Source: Longispora sp040681875
GTDB taxonomy: Bacteria; Actinomycetota; Actinomycetes; Mycobacteriales; Micromonosporaceae
Assembly (NCBI RefSeq): GCF_040681875.1
Contig: NZ_JBFAZP010000001.1
Span: 873,601 to 937,600, forward strand
DNA length: 64,000 nucleotides
Direction: 5' to 3'
Position numbers and translations under genes: made by a program. The notes beneath the pieces were generated by a model. The model saw only the letters and a program-made list of their open reading frames with translations. It did not search any database and was not told the DNA's origin. Of the stretch, positions 16,590 to 24,683 are shown in pieces; positions within the stretch are counted from its first letter, which is position 1, and the number at the start of each line of letters is the position of its first letter.

Positions 16590-17351
16590 ATGAGTACCCG
16601 ACTGTTCCCCACCGGCCAGACCTCCGAACTCCTGCTCGCCGAACGGGCCGGCCTGCCCGAGGGGGACCCGCGCCGCGCGACCCTGCGGGCCCGGGTGATC
16701 GAGAAGAACCTGCCGATGGCCCACCAGCTGGCCCGGCGCTACTCCGGCCGGGGCGAGCCCGGTGACGACCTGGCCCAGGTGGCCGCGCTCGCGCTGGTCA
16801 GAGCAGTCGACGGGTACGACCCGGACCGGGAGGTGCCCTTCCTCGGGTACGCCGTGCCCTGCGTCCTCGGCGCGCTCAAGCGGCACTTCCGGGACTCCTG
16901 CTGGGACATCCGGGTGCCCCGGTCCGTCCAGGAGCTGTCCCGGCACGTCCTGACCGCGACCTCCGACCTCGGCCATCGGCTCGGCCGGCAGCCCACGCCT
17001 GGGGAACTGGCCGCGCACCTGCTGGTCGACGTCCCCACCGTGGCCGCGGCCCTCGGCGCGACGCACTCCTACCGGCTGGCCTCACTGGACGTGCCCCCGG
17101 GCGACGCGCACGGCGACCTCAGCGAGGTCCTCGGCGAGGTCGATCCGCGCTTCGCCGGGGTGGACGACCGGTTGGCCCTCGGGCCGCTGGTCGAGGCGCT
17201 GCCGGCGCGGGAGCGGCGCATTCTGCGGATGCGGTACTCCCGCGAGATGAGCCAGAGCAGCATCGCCGCCGAGATCGGGATCTCCCAGATGCAGGTGTCC
17301 CGGCTGCTGAGGCGTTCCCTGGACCAGTTGCGGTCCGGGATCGCGGCCTGA
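16590..17351 (+). CDS. RNA polymerase sigma factor, SigB/SigF/SigG subfamily
   Basis: The ATG at 16590 (MSTRLFPTGQ) gives 253 residues. Regions are clear: 2.1-2.4 in DDLAQVAALALVRAVDGYDPDREVPFLGYAVPCVLGALKRHFRD, region 3 around TPGELAAHLLVDVPTVAAAL, and 4.2 in ALPARERRILRMRYSREMSQSSIAAEIGISQMQVSRLLRR. This is the stress/sporulation type that normally recognises GTTT/GGGTA-like promoters and is held by an anti-sigma factor, but no anti-sigma gene is adjacent. The upstream desaturase and ANTAR genes point to an envelope or stress regulon. A GGGTAC at 16456 could be an autoregulatory -10 element but lacks a convincing -35. Confidence 0.93.
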   Translation: MSTRLFPTGQTSELLLAERAGLPEGDPRRATLRARVIEKNLPMAHQLARRYSGRGEPGDDLAQVAALALVRAVDGYDPDREVPFLGYAVPCVLGALKRHFRDSCWDIRVPRSVQELSRHVLTATSDLGHRLGRQPTPGELAAHLLVDVPTVAAALGATHSYRLASLDVPPGDAHGDLSEVLGEVDPRFAGVDDRLALGPLVEALPARERRILRMRYSREMSQSSIAAEIGISQMQVSRLLRRSLDQLRSGIAA

Positions 17352-17585
17352 GAACGGGCGGCCGGGCCGGGCGGCCGGTCCCCGCGCGACCGCCGCGTGC
17401 CCGGACCGGACGGCCGGTCACCGCGCCGCCGCCGGGCCGCCGCCGGGCCGCCCGGCCCGGTGTCCACGCAGGTCGGCCAGTCAGGGGCGTCCCCTGAACG
17501 CTCGCTAAGTAGTACAGTGCCATCGACGGTGGGCTATCACCTGATGGTCGACCGTCTACTGTCACCCCTCTCACATGGAGTTTCC

Positions 17586-19169
17586 ATGCGCAAACGACTC
17601 GTCACCGGGTTCGGTGCGGTCCTGCTCGCGGCGGCTGTGATCGCCGGCGGCGCCGCCACCCCCGCCAACGCCGCCCCGGCGACCCCGGGCGTCCTGGCCA
17701 CCGGACTCAACGCGACCATCGCGCTCAACAACTGTTCGGCGTCGCTCGTGCGGTACCCGGACTCGGTGGACTCCGACCGGGCCCTGATGCTGACGAACGG
17801 CCACTGCTACGAGGGCGGCATGCCCGGCGCGGGCGTGGTGCTGCAGAACAAGACCAGCACCCGTTCGGGGACGCTGCTCAACGACGCGGGTACCGGCCTG
17901 GGGACGGTCCGCGCCGACAAGCTGATCTACGCGACGATGACGAACACCGACGTCGCGCTGTACCAGCTGAACACGACCTTCGCCTCGATCAAGACCAGCT
18001 TCGGCGTGACGGCGATGACGATCGCGCCCACCCACCCGGTGAGCGGCATCGCGATCACGATCCCGTCGGGCTACTGGAAGACGACCTACAACTGCGGGAT
18101 CACCGGGTACGTGCCCACCCTGCGCGAGGACGCGTGGACGTGGCACGACTCGATCAAGTACACGGAGCCGTGTGCCACGATCGGCGGCACGTCGGGTTCC
18201 CCGATCCTGGACAGCGCCCGCAACGTCATCGGTGTCAACAACACCGGTAACGAGGACGGCGCGATGTGCACGCTGAACAACCCGTGCGAGGTGGACCCCG
18301 ACGGCACCACCCACGCGTACCGCGACCAGAGCTACGGCCAGCAGACCTACTGGTTCACCACGTGCCTGACCTCGGCGCGGGTGCTCGACCTGACGGTCCC
18401 CGGTTGCCTGCTCACCGGCGCCAGCACCCCGGGCAACACGGTCACGGTCACCAACCCGGGTAACCAGACGTCCACGGTCAACGTGGCCGACAGCGTGCAG
18501 ATCCAGGCGTCCTCCTCGGGCTCCGGCCAGACCCTGACCTACTCGGCCACGGGCCTGCCGGCCGGCCTGACGATCAACGCCTCGACGGGTCTGATCTCGG
18601 GCACCCCGACCGCGACCGGCACCTCGAACGTCACGGTCACGGCCAAGGACACGACCCAGGCGACGGGTACGACCAGCTTCACCTGGACCGTCAGCGGCTC
18701 GGGCGGCTGCACGGCCGCGCAGGTGATCGGCAACTCGGGCTTCGAGGCCACCACCGCCACGCCGTGGACCGCCTCGACCGGCGTCATCCGGGCCGGCACC
18801 ACCACCCAGCCGGCGCACGGCGGCACCAAGCTCGCGCTGCTCGGCGGCAAGGGCAGCACCAACACGACCACCGTGTCGCAGTCGGTGGCCGTCCCGGCGG
18901 GCTGCTCCACCTACACCCTGTCGTACTGGCTGCACATCGACACCAAGGAGACCACCACCTCCACGCAGTACGACAAGCTCACGGTGAAGGTCGGCTCGAC
19001 CACCCTGGCCAGCTACAGCAACCTGAACAAGGCCACGGGCTACAGCCAGAAGACCTTCAACCTGTCCGCGTACGCCGGCCAGACCGTCACCCTGACGTTC
19101 ACCGGTACCGAGGACTCCAGCCTGGTCACGAACTTCGTCATCGACGACGTGACGCTGAACGTCAGCTGA
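17586..19169 (+). CDS. Secreted trypsin-like protease with Ig-like and C-terminal beta-sandwich domains
   Basis: The ATG at 17586 follows GGAG. The 527-residue precursor has a signal peptide ending near ANAAPA (about 31). The chymotrypsin-fold domain has H73 (LTNGHC), D122 (TNTDVALYQ) and S203 (GGTSGSP). A putative-Ig domain of the He_PIG type follows (about 285-375: YSATGLPAGLTINASTGLISGTP). The C-terminal sandwich (about 380-527: VIGNSGFEATTATPWTAST to NFVIDDVTLNVS) is a CBM-like or adhesin-like module. The activation site IVGG is absent, so this is an S1 protease of the bacterial glutamyl-endopeptidase-like group rather than classic trypsin. It is probably extracellular and binds a polymer or cell surface. 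Confidence 0.92.
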   Translation: MRKRLVTGFGAVLLAAAVIAGGAATPANAAPATPGVLATGLNATIALNNCSASLVRYPDSVDSDRALMLTNGHCYEGGMPGAGVVLQNKTSTRSGTLLNDAGTGLGTVRADKLIYATMTNTDVALYQLNTTFASIKTSFGVTAMTIAPTHPVSGIAITIPSGYWKTTYNCGITGYVPTLREDAWTWHDSIKYTEPCATIGGTSGSPILDSARNVIGVNNTGNEDGAMCTLNNPCEVDPDGTTHAYRDQSYGQQTYWFTTCLTSARVLDLTVPGCLLTGASTPGNTVTVTNPGNQTSTVNVADSVQIQASSSGSGQTLTYSATGLPAGLTINASTGLISGTPTATGTSNVTVTAKDTTQATGTTSFTWTVSGSGGCTAAQVIGNSGFEATTATPWTASTGVIRAGTTTQPAHGGTKLALLGGKGSTNTTTVSQSVAVPAGCSTYTLSYWLHIDTKETTTSTQYDKLTVKVGSTTLASYSNLNKATGYSQKTFNLSAYAGQTVTLTFTGTEDSSLVTNFVIDDVTLNVS

Positions 19170-19220
19170 TCCGGCGCTGAACAGGGGGCGGGCATCCCCG
19201 GGTGCCCGCCCCCCACCGTG

Positions 19221-20225
19221 TCAGGACGCGCGCCGCTGGTCCGGGGCCGGGGCCACCGGGGAGTCCGGGGGCCACATCACCGGGTGCGCCTCCGGGTGAC
19301 GTTCCCACCAGGGCAGGGTGGTGGTGTTGCGGCGCAGCGCGTCGGAGTACACGTCGATGGTCGCGCGGTGGATCACGTCCACCTCGGCGGCCGACACGGC
19401 GTCCGGCCGCCAGCGGAGCACCCGGTGGCCCTGGAGCGGCTGGCCGGCCAGCGGCAGGACGACGACCTCGCGCCGGCCCGGGTACGTCGGCGCGCACATC
19501 ATCGCGCCCTGTCCCGTGGCGACCAGCTGCTCGGCGTCCATCGCCTCCAGGCTCGTGTACCGCAGCCGGGGCGAGAACCCCGCCGTCTCGCACGCCTCCC
19601 GGAACACCGCCAGGGTGCCGTCGTCCCCGCCGGGCGGCCCGATCCACCAGTCCTTGGCGAGGTCGGCCAGTTCGATCATGTCGAGGCAGGCCATCCGGTG
19701 GTCGGCGGCCAGCACCACGTACAGCGGCTCGGGGTCGACGATGATCCGTTCGAGGACGCCGGGCGGGCAGGCCGGCAGGTGGCCCTTGTGCGCGCCGATC
19801 ACCACCACGTCGGCGAGGTCGTTGGCGAGCAGCTGGGCGACGACGGTGCCGGAGGAGTCGACCCGGGTCGTGACGTCGCGGCCGGGGAGGTCGCGCTGGA
19901 GCCGGACGAGCAGCGTACCGATGAAACTGCTGCGCAGGGCGCCGAGCCGCAGCGCGCCGACGTTCCCGGGACGGCCGCCGGCGACGAGCTCCCCCATCTC
20001 GGACAGGATGCCCCGCGCCCTCTTCAGCACGAACCGTCCGAGTGCGGTCGGCTCCACGCCCTGTGGCCCGCGCTCGAAGAGCCTGCCCCCCAGGGCCGTT
20101 TCGATCCGGCCGAGTTTGGCGGTGAGCGCGGGCTGGGAAACCCCCAGCGCGACGGCAGCCCGGGAGACGCTCCCGGACTCTGCGACCTGGCACAACACCC
20201 GAAGGTGCCGAAGATCCAGCTCCAT
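19221..20225 (-). CDS. LysR family transcriptional regulator
   Basis: The protein has 334 residues with the LysR winged helix-turn-helix at the N-terminus (MELDLRHLRVLCQVAESGSV, then RAAVALGVSQPALTAKLGRIE and GRLFERGPQGVEPTALG) and a two-lobed LysR substrate domain (about 95-300: LRLGALRSSFIGTL, VVVIGAHKGHLPA, ADHRMACLDMIELADL). It acts as a DNA-binding tetramer responding to a small inducer. The divergent gene at 20310 is the most likely target, with the shared 84-base gap carrying a perfect palindrome at 20241. The inducer is unknown. The C-terminal 30 residues are Pro-rich and not part of the fold. Confidence 0.93.
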   Translation of the reverse strand: MELDLRHLRVLCQVAESGSVSRAAVALGVSQPALTAKLGRIETALGGRLFERGPQGVEPTALGRFVLKRARGILSEMGELVAGGRPGNVGALRLGALRSSFIGTLLVRLQRDLPGRDVTTRVDSSGTVVAQLLANDLADVVVIGAHKGHLPACPPGVLERIIVDPEPLYVVLAADHRMACLDMIELADLAKDWWIGPPGGDDGTLAVFREACETAGFSPRLRYTSLEAMDAEQLVATGQGAMMCAPTYPGRREVVVLPLAGQPLQGHRVLRWRPDAVSAAEVDVIHRATIDVYSDALRRNTTTLPWWERHPEAHPVMWPPDSPVAPAPDQRRAS

Positions 20226-20240
20226 AAGATCAACGTTATA

Positions 20241-20250
20241 CCCGATCGGG
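20241..20250. promoter_or_regulatory. Palindrome CCCGATCGGG between lysR and the divergent gene
   Basis: The perfect 10-bp palindrome flanked by AT (TATA...ATAT) lies 15 bases before the LysR start and 60 bases before the divergent gene. Position and shape fit a LysR regulatory site; the factor is inferred. Confidence 0.45.
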
Positions 20251-20309
20251 ATATCACAGAACGTAGGCGACGTGGCACCCTGACCTAGTCATTACATAGG
20301 AGGCTCGCC

Positions 20310-20651
20310 ATGCCCATCGCCCAACTCACCGCTACCGCCCTCGGTACGCTCGCCACCCTGAGCGCCGCCGATCGGTTTCGGGTCAGTTGTCTGCGTCTGG
20401 ACGGTGGTGGGGCATTCGTGTACTGGATGACCGCGGGCGAGACCTACCGGATCGAGCACGACGGCGTCGACTGGGCCGTGACCGGTGGCGAGTGGTTCAC
20501 CCCGGGCCGGACCTACCGGCTGCGCCGCGCCGGACTGCCGGTCGGCGCGCTGCCCACGGCCCCGCACGGCCGGGTCACCCTCCGCCCCGGCACGGTGTAC
20601 GAACTCCGCGCCACCTCCCCCACCCGCTGGACCCTGTACGTCCTCGACTGA
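20310..20651 (+). CDS. Hypothetical protein divergent from lysR
   Basis: ATG at 20310 with a very strong AGGAGG upstream. The 113-residue protein has no signal peptide or membrane segment. It is rich in short beta strands (FVYWMTAGETYRIEHDGVDWAVTGGEWFTPGRTYRLRR, GRVTLRPGTVYELRATSPTRWTLYVLD), consistent with a small beta-sandwich or barrel. I do not recognise a family. The strong ribosome site and the shared LysR control region suggest it is the regulated gene and can be highly expressed. Confidence 0.8.
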   Translation: MPIAQLTATALGTLATLSAADRFRVSCLRLDGGGAFVYWMTAGETYRIEHDGVDWAVTGGEWFTPGRTYRLRRAGLPVGALPTAPHGRVTLRPGTVYELRATSPTRWTLYVLD

Positions 20652-20908
20652 CCCACCCACCCGGCCGACCACCCCTCACCGGCCGGGCGACGACGGCTTC
20701 CGGGCCGGTGCCGCGTGGTCGGCCTGACGCGACCCGCCCCGGAAGCCGTCGCGCTGCCCGGCCCCGGCCCCTCGCCCACCGCGCGGTCGACTATGCGACA
20801 GCCGGACCGGGATCCGCACGCGAAAGCCGACAAAGCCCGACCCCGCGACATTGACAGGCGTGCGCCGGTGACCGAGGCTGCGGTGGCCTCTCACCGCTTG
20901 GAGACCCG

Positions 20909-21484
20909 ATGCGCCCCTCCCGCCGTTCCCTCCTGACCGTGCTCGCCGCCGGCCTGCTCGCCCTGCCGGCGCTGACCGGCTGCGAGGGCGACCCCGCGGG
21001 CGACCCGACGGTCAACGCGTCCGCGAAGACCGGCCCGGACGCCACCGCGCCGGCCGCCGCCGCGTTCGACCCGTGCAAGGTGCTGACCGTGGCCGACGTG
21101 GGCGCGATCCTCGGCGGCACGGTGACGATGAAGGAGACCCCGGGCGGCGGCTGCCAGTTCGACCAGGACGACCCGCGCGCGCCGTCCTTCGGGATCACCA
21201 AGGCCATGCCCGCGGACCAGGGCGGCGGCATCGCGAGCTCGAAGCTCGGCGCGGAGGGCACGATCGACGGCAAGGCGGAGACGCTGTCCGGGGTCGGCGA
21301 GGCGGCCTACGTCGTGGTCGGCAAGGGCATGGCGATCCCGACGGAGTCGGTGCAGGCGGCCGGGGGCGTGCAGGTGAAGGGGCAGCTGGTCGACGTCGTC
21401 CTGGCCCAGGGCAGCAAGCTGCCGGCGGACCGGGTGACCAAGATGCTCAAGGATGTGCTGGCGCTGATCGCCGCCAACGCCTGA
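20909..21484 (+). CDS. Lipoprotein, DUF3558-like
   Basis: ATG at 20909 with GGAG upstream. The 191-residue precursor has a lipoprotein signal peptide with lipobox LTGC, so Cys28 should be diacylated and the protein anchored to the outer face of the membrane. After a Pro/Ala linker, the domain FDPCKVLTVADVGAILGGTVTMKETPGGGCQFDQDD has the paired cysteines and the D-P-C-..L..A...L opening of the DUF3558 lipoproteins common in actinobacteria. The function of that family is unknown, possibly binding or envelope maintenance. Short tandem repeats follow the stop codon. Confidence 0.82.
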   Translation: MRPSRRSLLTVLAAGLLALPALTGCEGDPAGDPTVNASAKTGPDATAPAAAAFDPCKVLTVADVGAILGGTVTMKETPGGGCQFDQDDPRAPSFGITKAMPADQGGGIASSKLGAEGTIDGKAETLSGVGEAAYVVVGKGMAIPTESVQAAGGVQVKGQLVDVVLAQGSKLPADRVTKMLKDVLALIAANA

Positions 21485-21489
21485 CCTGC

Positions 21490-21553
21490 GGGGCACCGCC
21501 CGATCCAAGGGCACCGCTTGGTCCAGGGGCACCGCTTGGTCCAGGGGCATGCG
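21490..21553. repeat. 18-bp tandem repeat x3.5 after the lipoprotein gene
   Basis: GGGGCACCGCTTGGTCCA is present at 21526-21543, with near copies at 21490-21507 and 21508-21525 and a partial one after 21544. It starts six bases after the stop codon. Confidence 0.85.
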
Positions 21554-21641
21554 TCGCGCCCCGTGGTCCGGCGTCGACGCGGATGACGGCCGCCGGGGAA
21601 ATCACTCGGCGGGTGGCGGGGCGCCGCCGTACAGTCGGGGG

Positions 21642-21701
21642 ATGAGAAGTCACGTCACCGCGGCCGCACGAGCTACCAGCTCGTCGGTCGTCGCTGCCTG
21701 A
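21642..21701 (+). CDS. Candidate Ala-rich leader peptide of 19 residues
   Basis: The short frame reads MRSHVTAAARATSSSVVAA and ends at TGA 21699-21701. It starts with ATG directly after a G-run (CGGGGG). Six of its 19 codons are alanine (GCG GCC GCA, GCT, GCT GCC) and it lies 108 bases upstream of an alanyl-tRNA-synthetase-like gene. Leader peptides rich in the amino acid concerned are the hallmark of ribosome-mediated attenuation. Actinobacterial leader peptides often begin MRSH or similar. It may instead be chance, because this genome is Ala-rich; the position and the downstream alternative pairings are the argument for it. Confidence 0.5.
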   Translation: MRSHVTAAARATSSSVVAA

Positions 21702-21713
21702 CCCTCCCCATCC

Positions 21714-21800
21714 CCGGCGACCGGAAGCGGTTCGCCGGCGCCCCCTGACCTGTTCACGGCCGTGCCAGCGGTCACTTCCGGCTGCCCCGCCACCGGAAGG
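21714..21800 (+). promoter_or_regulatory. Possible attenuator with mutually exclusive pairings over the AlaRS-like ribosome site
   Basis: CTTCCGG (21775-21781) can pair with CCGGAAG at 21721-21727, or with CCGGAAG at 21793-21799. The second pairing covers GGAAGG (21795-21800), the ribosome-binding site of the gene starting at 21810, with an 11-base loop. A third hairpin, CCGGCGA (21714-21720) with TCGCCGG (21732-21738), competes for the first region. The position of the ribosome on the 19-codon leader could decide between them. Confidence 0.4.
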
Positions 21801-21809
21801 CCCACCGCC

Positions 21810-22982
21810 ATGGACACCCAGGAAACCCTCGACACCTTCATCGGGTACTACCGCGAGCACGGCCACCACCGCCTCACCGGCAGCAGCCTGCGCCCGCCGC
21901 CCGGCGACCCCGTCCTGTTCACGACGTCGGGGATGCACCCGCTCACCCCGTACCTGGAGGGCCGCCCGCATCCCGGCGGTACCCGGCTGGTCAACGTGCA
22001 ACGCTGCCTGCGCACCACGGACCTCGACGAGGTGGGCGACGACACCCACCTGACCGTCTTCGAGATGCTCGGCTCCTGGTCGCTCGGCGACTACGACGGC
22101 CCGACGAGCCTGCGCTGGGGCCACGACCTGCTCCGGTACGGGTTCGGCGTCGACCCGGGGCGGATGCACGTCACCGTGTTCGGCGGCGACGACCAGGTCG
22201 GCCCCGACACCGGGTCCCTCGCCACCTGGACGGACCTCGGGGTGCCCGTCGAACTGACCCGGGACGACAACTGGTGGTCCAACGGGCCGACCGGTCCGTG
22301 CGGGCCGGACTCCGAGATCTTCGTGTGGACCGGGGACGGCCCGCCGGAGGGCACCCCGACCGGCGACCCGCGCTGGGTGGAGGTGTGGAACCACGTGATG
22401 ATGCGGTACCGCCGGCACCCCGACGGCAGCCTCGAACCCCTCGTGCAGCGCAACGTGGACACCGGCATGGGCCTGGAACGGATGGTCACCGTGCTCCAGG
22501 GCCACCGGTCCGTGTACGGGTCCGACGGGTTCGAGCCGTGGATGACCCGGATCCCCCGGCTCTGGGACCTCGACGGGGAGTCGCTGCGGATCGTCTGCGA
22601 CCACCTGCGCTCCGGCATCGTGGTGCTCGGCGACGGGATCCGGCCGTCGAACACCGGCCAGGGGTACGTGCTCCGCCGGCTCGTGCGCCGGGTGCTCACC
22701 CGGCTGTGGCGCGGTGACGGGTCCCGAACGCTGTCGGACCTGCCGGACACGCTGATCGGCCACACCCTCGACCACTTCGGGCAGGAGGTGGGGATAGGAC
22801 CCGTCCGAGGGGTACTGCTCGACGAGGAGCGTCGGTTCCGGGAGCTGCTCCGCAGGGGGCGGCCCGTGGTGGACCGGCAGCGGAGGCGCGGGCCGCTGCG
22901 GGAGGAGGACTTCCGCTACCTGCACGACACGCACGGGCTGCCCCGCGAGCTGGTGACGGGGCTGCTGTCGGAGCTGGAGTAG
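21810..22982 (+). CDS. Alanyl-tRNA-synthetase-like protein, catalytic part only
   Basis: ATG at 21810 with GGAAGG nine bases upstream. The 390-residue protein keeps the class II core of AlaRS: FTTSGMHPLTPYLEG, FEMLGSWSLGDYDG (motif 2), SNGPTGPCGPDSEIF, VEVWNHVMMRYRR, NVDTGMGLERM (motif 3), then the helical tRNA-recognition part (NTGQGYVLRRLVRRVLTRL). It stops where the editing domain of full AlaRS (about 870 residues) would begin, so the editing and C-Ala domains are missing. It may alanylate tRNA without proofreading, or activate alanine (or another amino acid) for a different acceptor. The upstream leader suggests starvation control. It is not obviously a pseudogene, since all the core motifs are intact. 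Confidence 0.85.
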   Translation: MDTQETLDTFIGYYREHGHHRLTGSSLRPPPGDPVLFTTSGMHPLTPYLEGRPHPGGTRLVNVQRCLRTTDLDEVGDDTHLTVFEMLGSWSLGDYDGPTSLRWGHDLLRYGFGVDPGRMHVTVFGGDDQVGPDTGSLATWTDLGVPVELTRDDNWWSNGPTGPCGPDSEIFVWTGDGPPEGTPTGDPRWVEVWNHVMMRYRRHPDGSLEPLVQRNVDTGMGLERMVTVLQGHRSVYGSDGFEPWMTRIPRLWDLDGESLRIVCDHLRSGIVVLGDGIRPSNTGQGYVLRRLVRRVLTRLWRGDGSRTLSDLPDTLIGHTLDHFGQEVGIGPVRGVLLDEERRFRELLRRGRPVVDRQRRRGPLREEDFRYLHDTHGLPRELVTGLLSELE

Positions 22983-23179
22983 GCCACGGACCGCCCCGGT
23001 CGCGGGTGCCGGACGGGGCGGGCGTGCGGGGTGCCCCGGTGGCGGTGGCCGGACCCGGGTGGGCCGCAGGGGTCGCCCCGGTCGCGGGTGCCGGACGGAC
23101 CGCTGCCGCGCGTCGCCCCGGGAACGGGTCGCCGGGCCGGGGCGGGCGGCCCGGGCGGCCCTGGGTGGGGGTTCCCGTT

Positions 23180-23222
23180 CGGGCCGCCCTGCCCCGGCGC
23201 CGTGCCCGGGCAGGGCGGCCCG
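23180..23222. terminator. 15-bp perfect hairpin between convergent genes
   Basis: CGGGCCGCCCTGCCC (23180-23194) and GGGCAGGGCGGCCCG (23208-23222) enclose a 13-base loop between the AlaRS-like gene and the GDT1 gene, which converge. It probably ends transcripts from both sides. The rest of the 298-base gap has two copies of GGTCGCGGGTGCCGGACGG and no gene. Confidence 0.75.
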
Positions 23223-23280
23223 GAGGTGTGCGGGCGGTCCGGGGCTGCCAGGCGGCGTACCCGGAAAAAGGGGTTCGGGG

Positions 23281-23850
23281 TCAGAGGAGGGCGTTGGCCG
23301 CGCGGATCAGGAGGACCGTGCCGAAGACCGCGAACAGGACCGCCGCACCGAGTTGGATGGTGCGTTGCGGCAGGCGGCGGCCCAGGTGGTACCCGATGAG
23401 GATCGCCAGGCCGTCCGCCGTGATCATGCCGGCCGTGGCCCCCGCCCACACGGCCACCGGGTTCTCGCCCGCCGCGAGGGTCAGGGAGGCCAGCATCGTC
23501 TTGTCGCCCAGCTCGGACAGGAAGAACGTGGTGGCCACGCCCAGCAGCACCCGGCGGCCCAACGGCCGGGCCTCCTCCTCGCCCTCGGGCTCCGGGCGCA
23601 GCGACCAGGCCGCGAACCCGAGGAACGCCAGGCCGCCGGCCAGCGAGATCCACGCCGTGGGCAGGGCCAGGCCGAGGCCGTAGCCGACCCCGACGGAGAC
23701 GGCGTGCACGCAGGCGGTGGCGGCGGCGATCGCGCCGAGCACGGGCCAGGCCCGGTACCGGGCGGCGAACGCCATCGCGGTCAGTTGACTCTTGTCGCCC
23801 ATCTCGGCGAGGAAGATCGCGCCGAAGGACAGGGCGAGGGCGGTGAACAC
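23281..23850 (-). CDS. GDT1/TMEM165 family Mn2+ (cation) exporter
   Basis: The GTG at 23850 is the start (VFTALALSFGAIF), with GGAAGG upstream. The 189-residue membrane protein has six hydrophobic segments and the two family signatures: AEMGDKSQ near residue 15 and SELGDKTM in the second half, each the E-x-G-D-(K/R)-(S/T) ion-binding motif. Such proteins export Mn2+ (or exchange Ca2+/Mn2+ for H+) across the cytoplasmic membrane. The manganese-sensing riboswitch upstream supports Mn2+ as the substrate: high Mn2+ would switch the gene on. Confidence 0.93.
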   Translation of the reverse strand: MFTALALSFGAIFLAEMGDKSQLTAMAFAARYRAWPVLGAIAAATACVHAVSVGVGYGLGLALPTAWISLAGGLAFLGFAAWSLRPEPEGEEEARPLGRRVLLGVATTFFLSELGDKTMLASLTLAAGENPVAVWAGATAGMITADGLAILIGYHLGRRLPQRTIQLGAAVLFAVFGTVLLIRAANALL

Positions 23851-23888
23851 GTGGAGGGTTCCTTCCGGTCGACCGGACCGGAGACACG

Positions 23889-23932
23889 CGAGACTCCGAC
23901 CCGGCAGCGAACTGCCTGAGTCGAAGGTCTCG
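23889..23932 (-). promoter_or_regulatory. Expression-platform hairpin of the Mn2+ riboswitch
   Basis: On the minus strand, CGAGAC (23932-23927) through a GGCAG-UUCG-CUGCC cap to GTCTCG (23894-23889) forms a long, nearly continuous stem. It includes CCTTCG, the 3' strand of the riboswitch P1 helix, so it competes with the metal-bound aptamer. There is no U-run, so termination by stem alone or control of translation are both possible. Confidence 0.6.
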
Positions 23933-24020
23933 CCCACCCGGTCACCGACCGGGCCGTGCGACCGGGCGAGGATCCGCCAGTATGTCGACCGCACGTGTGG
24001 GGGCTACTCCCCTTCGCTGG
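23918..24020 (-). ncRNA. yybP-ykoY manganese riboswitch aptamer
   Basis: On the minus strand the region starts with CGAAGGGGAGTAGC, the conserved yybP-ykoY opening, whose CGAAGG pairs with CCTTCG near the 3' end (P1). A second conserved internal part contains GTCGACATACTGG, and the 3' part reads GGGTGGGCGAGACCTTCGAC. The element lies 70 bases upstream of a GDT1-type exporter, a well-known target of this Mn2+-sensing riboswitch class. Ends are approximate. Confidence 0.88.
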
Positions 24021-24200
24021 ACCGACCCTACCGGGTACGGCGCGCGGTTCCCCAGCCCGCGCGGGACGGATCACACTCCGGACCCTTCTGCGCGGATTCC
24101 CCCCGTTCAGCGGGGCGGTCAGGCCTTGCCTCACTGTGTAACATTCCCAATACGGACCGTTCCCAGGGCAGCAGTCGACATTCGTCGCGCGGGAGGCGTC

Positions 24201-24452
24201 ATGTACTACACGATCGAGCGCTGCGAACTCGCCGAGGTCAGGCGCGGAGTGCCGTCGGAGTACCGGCTGTGGCGCCCGGCCTACAGCTCCCTGACCACCG
24301 GGGACGCCCACCCCCGACGCCTGGCCGCCGGGGTGCTGGAGAACTATCTGCGGGTCACCGGCGCGGCGCCGGAGACCGTGCGGGTGTCGGTCAGTTCCGG
24401 AGCGGTCGCGTTGTGCGTCGTGCACGGTGAGGTCCACGGGGACGGTTCCTAG
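24201..24452 (+). CDS. Small hypothetical protein
   Basis: ATG at 24201 with GGGAGG upstream. The 83-residue product begins MYYTIERCELAEVRRG and contains PRRLAAGVLENYLRVTG, followed by alternating strand residues (TVRVSVSSGAVALCVVHGEV). It has no signal peptide or membrane segment. I do not recognise a family. It is divergent from the riboswitch-controlled GDT1 gene, and the 180 bases between the riboswitch 5' end and this ATG should carry promoters in both directions, though none is convincing. Confidence 0.65.
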   Translation: MYYTIERCELAEVRRGVPSEYRLWRPAYSSLTTGDAHPRRLAAGVLENYLRVTGAAPETVRVSVSSGAVALCVVHGEVHGDGS

Positions 24453-24683
24453 GCCTGGCCGGAGACGACGGCCGGAACCTGGCCGGCATGCGATTCCGAT
24501 GGCCCGGGCGGCGAGTTGGCCGCAGGGCCGGGCTGCCCCCGGGCGCCATCCGTGACCGGGGCGGTCTCACGCGCGACCAATGACCGGGCGGGGCTGGCCG
24601 ATCGGTCCGCGGGCGCGGCGGACCGGGCACTTGCGCGGGTCGGCGATCATCAGGGCACGTACCCCCGATGATCTGGAGTGTGC

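Noticed and set aside
20652..20908. Short open frames between the lysR-linked gene and the lipoprotein
   Set aside because: Pro/Arg-rich in all frames with no ribosome site; no gene claimed.
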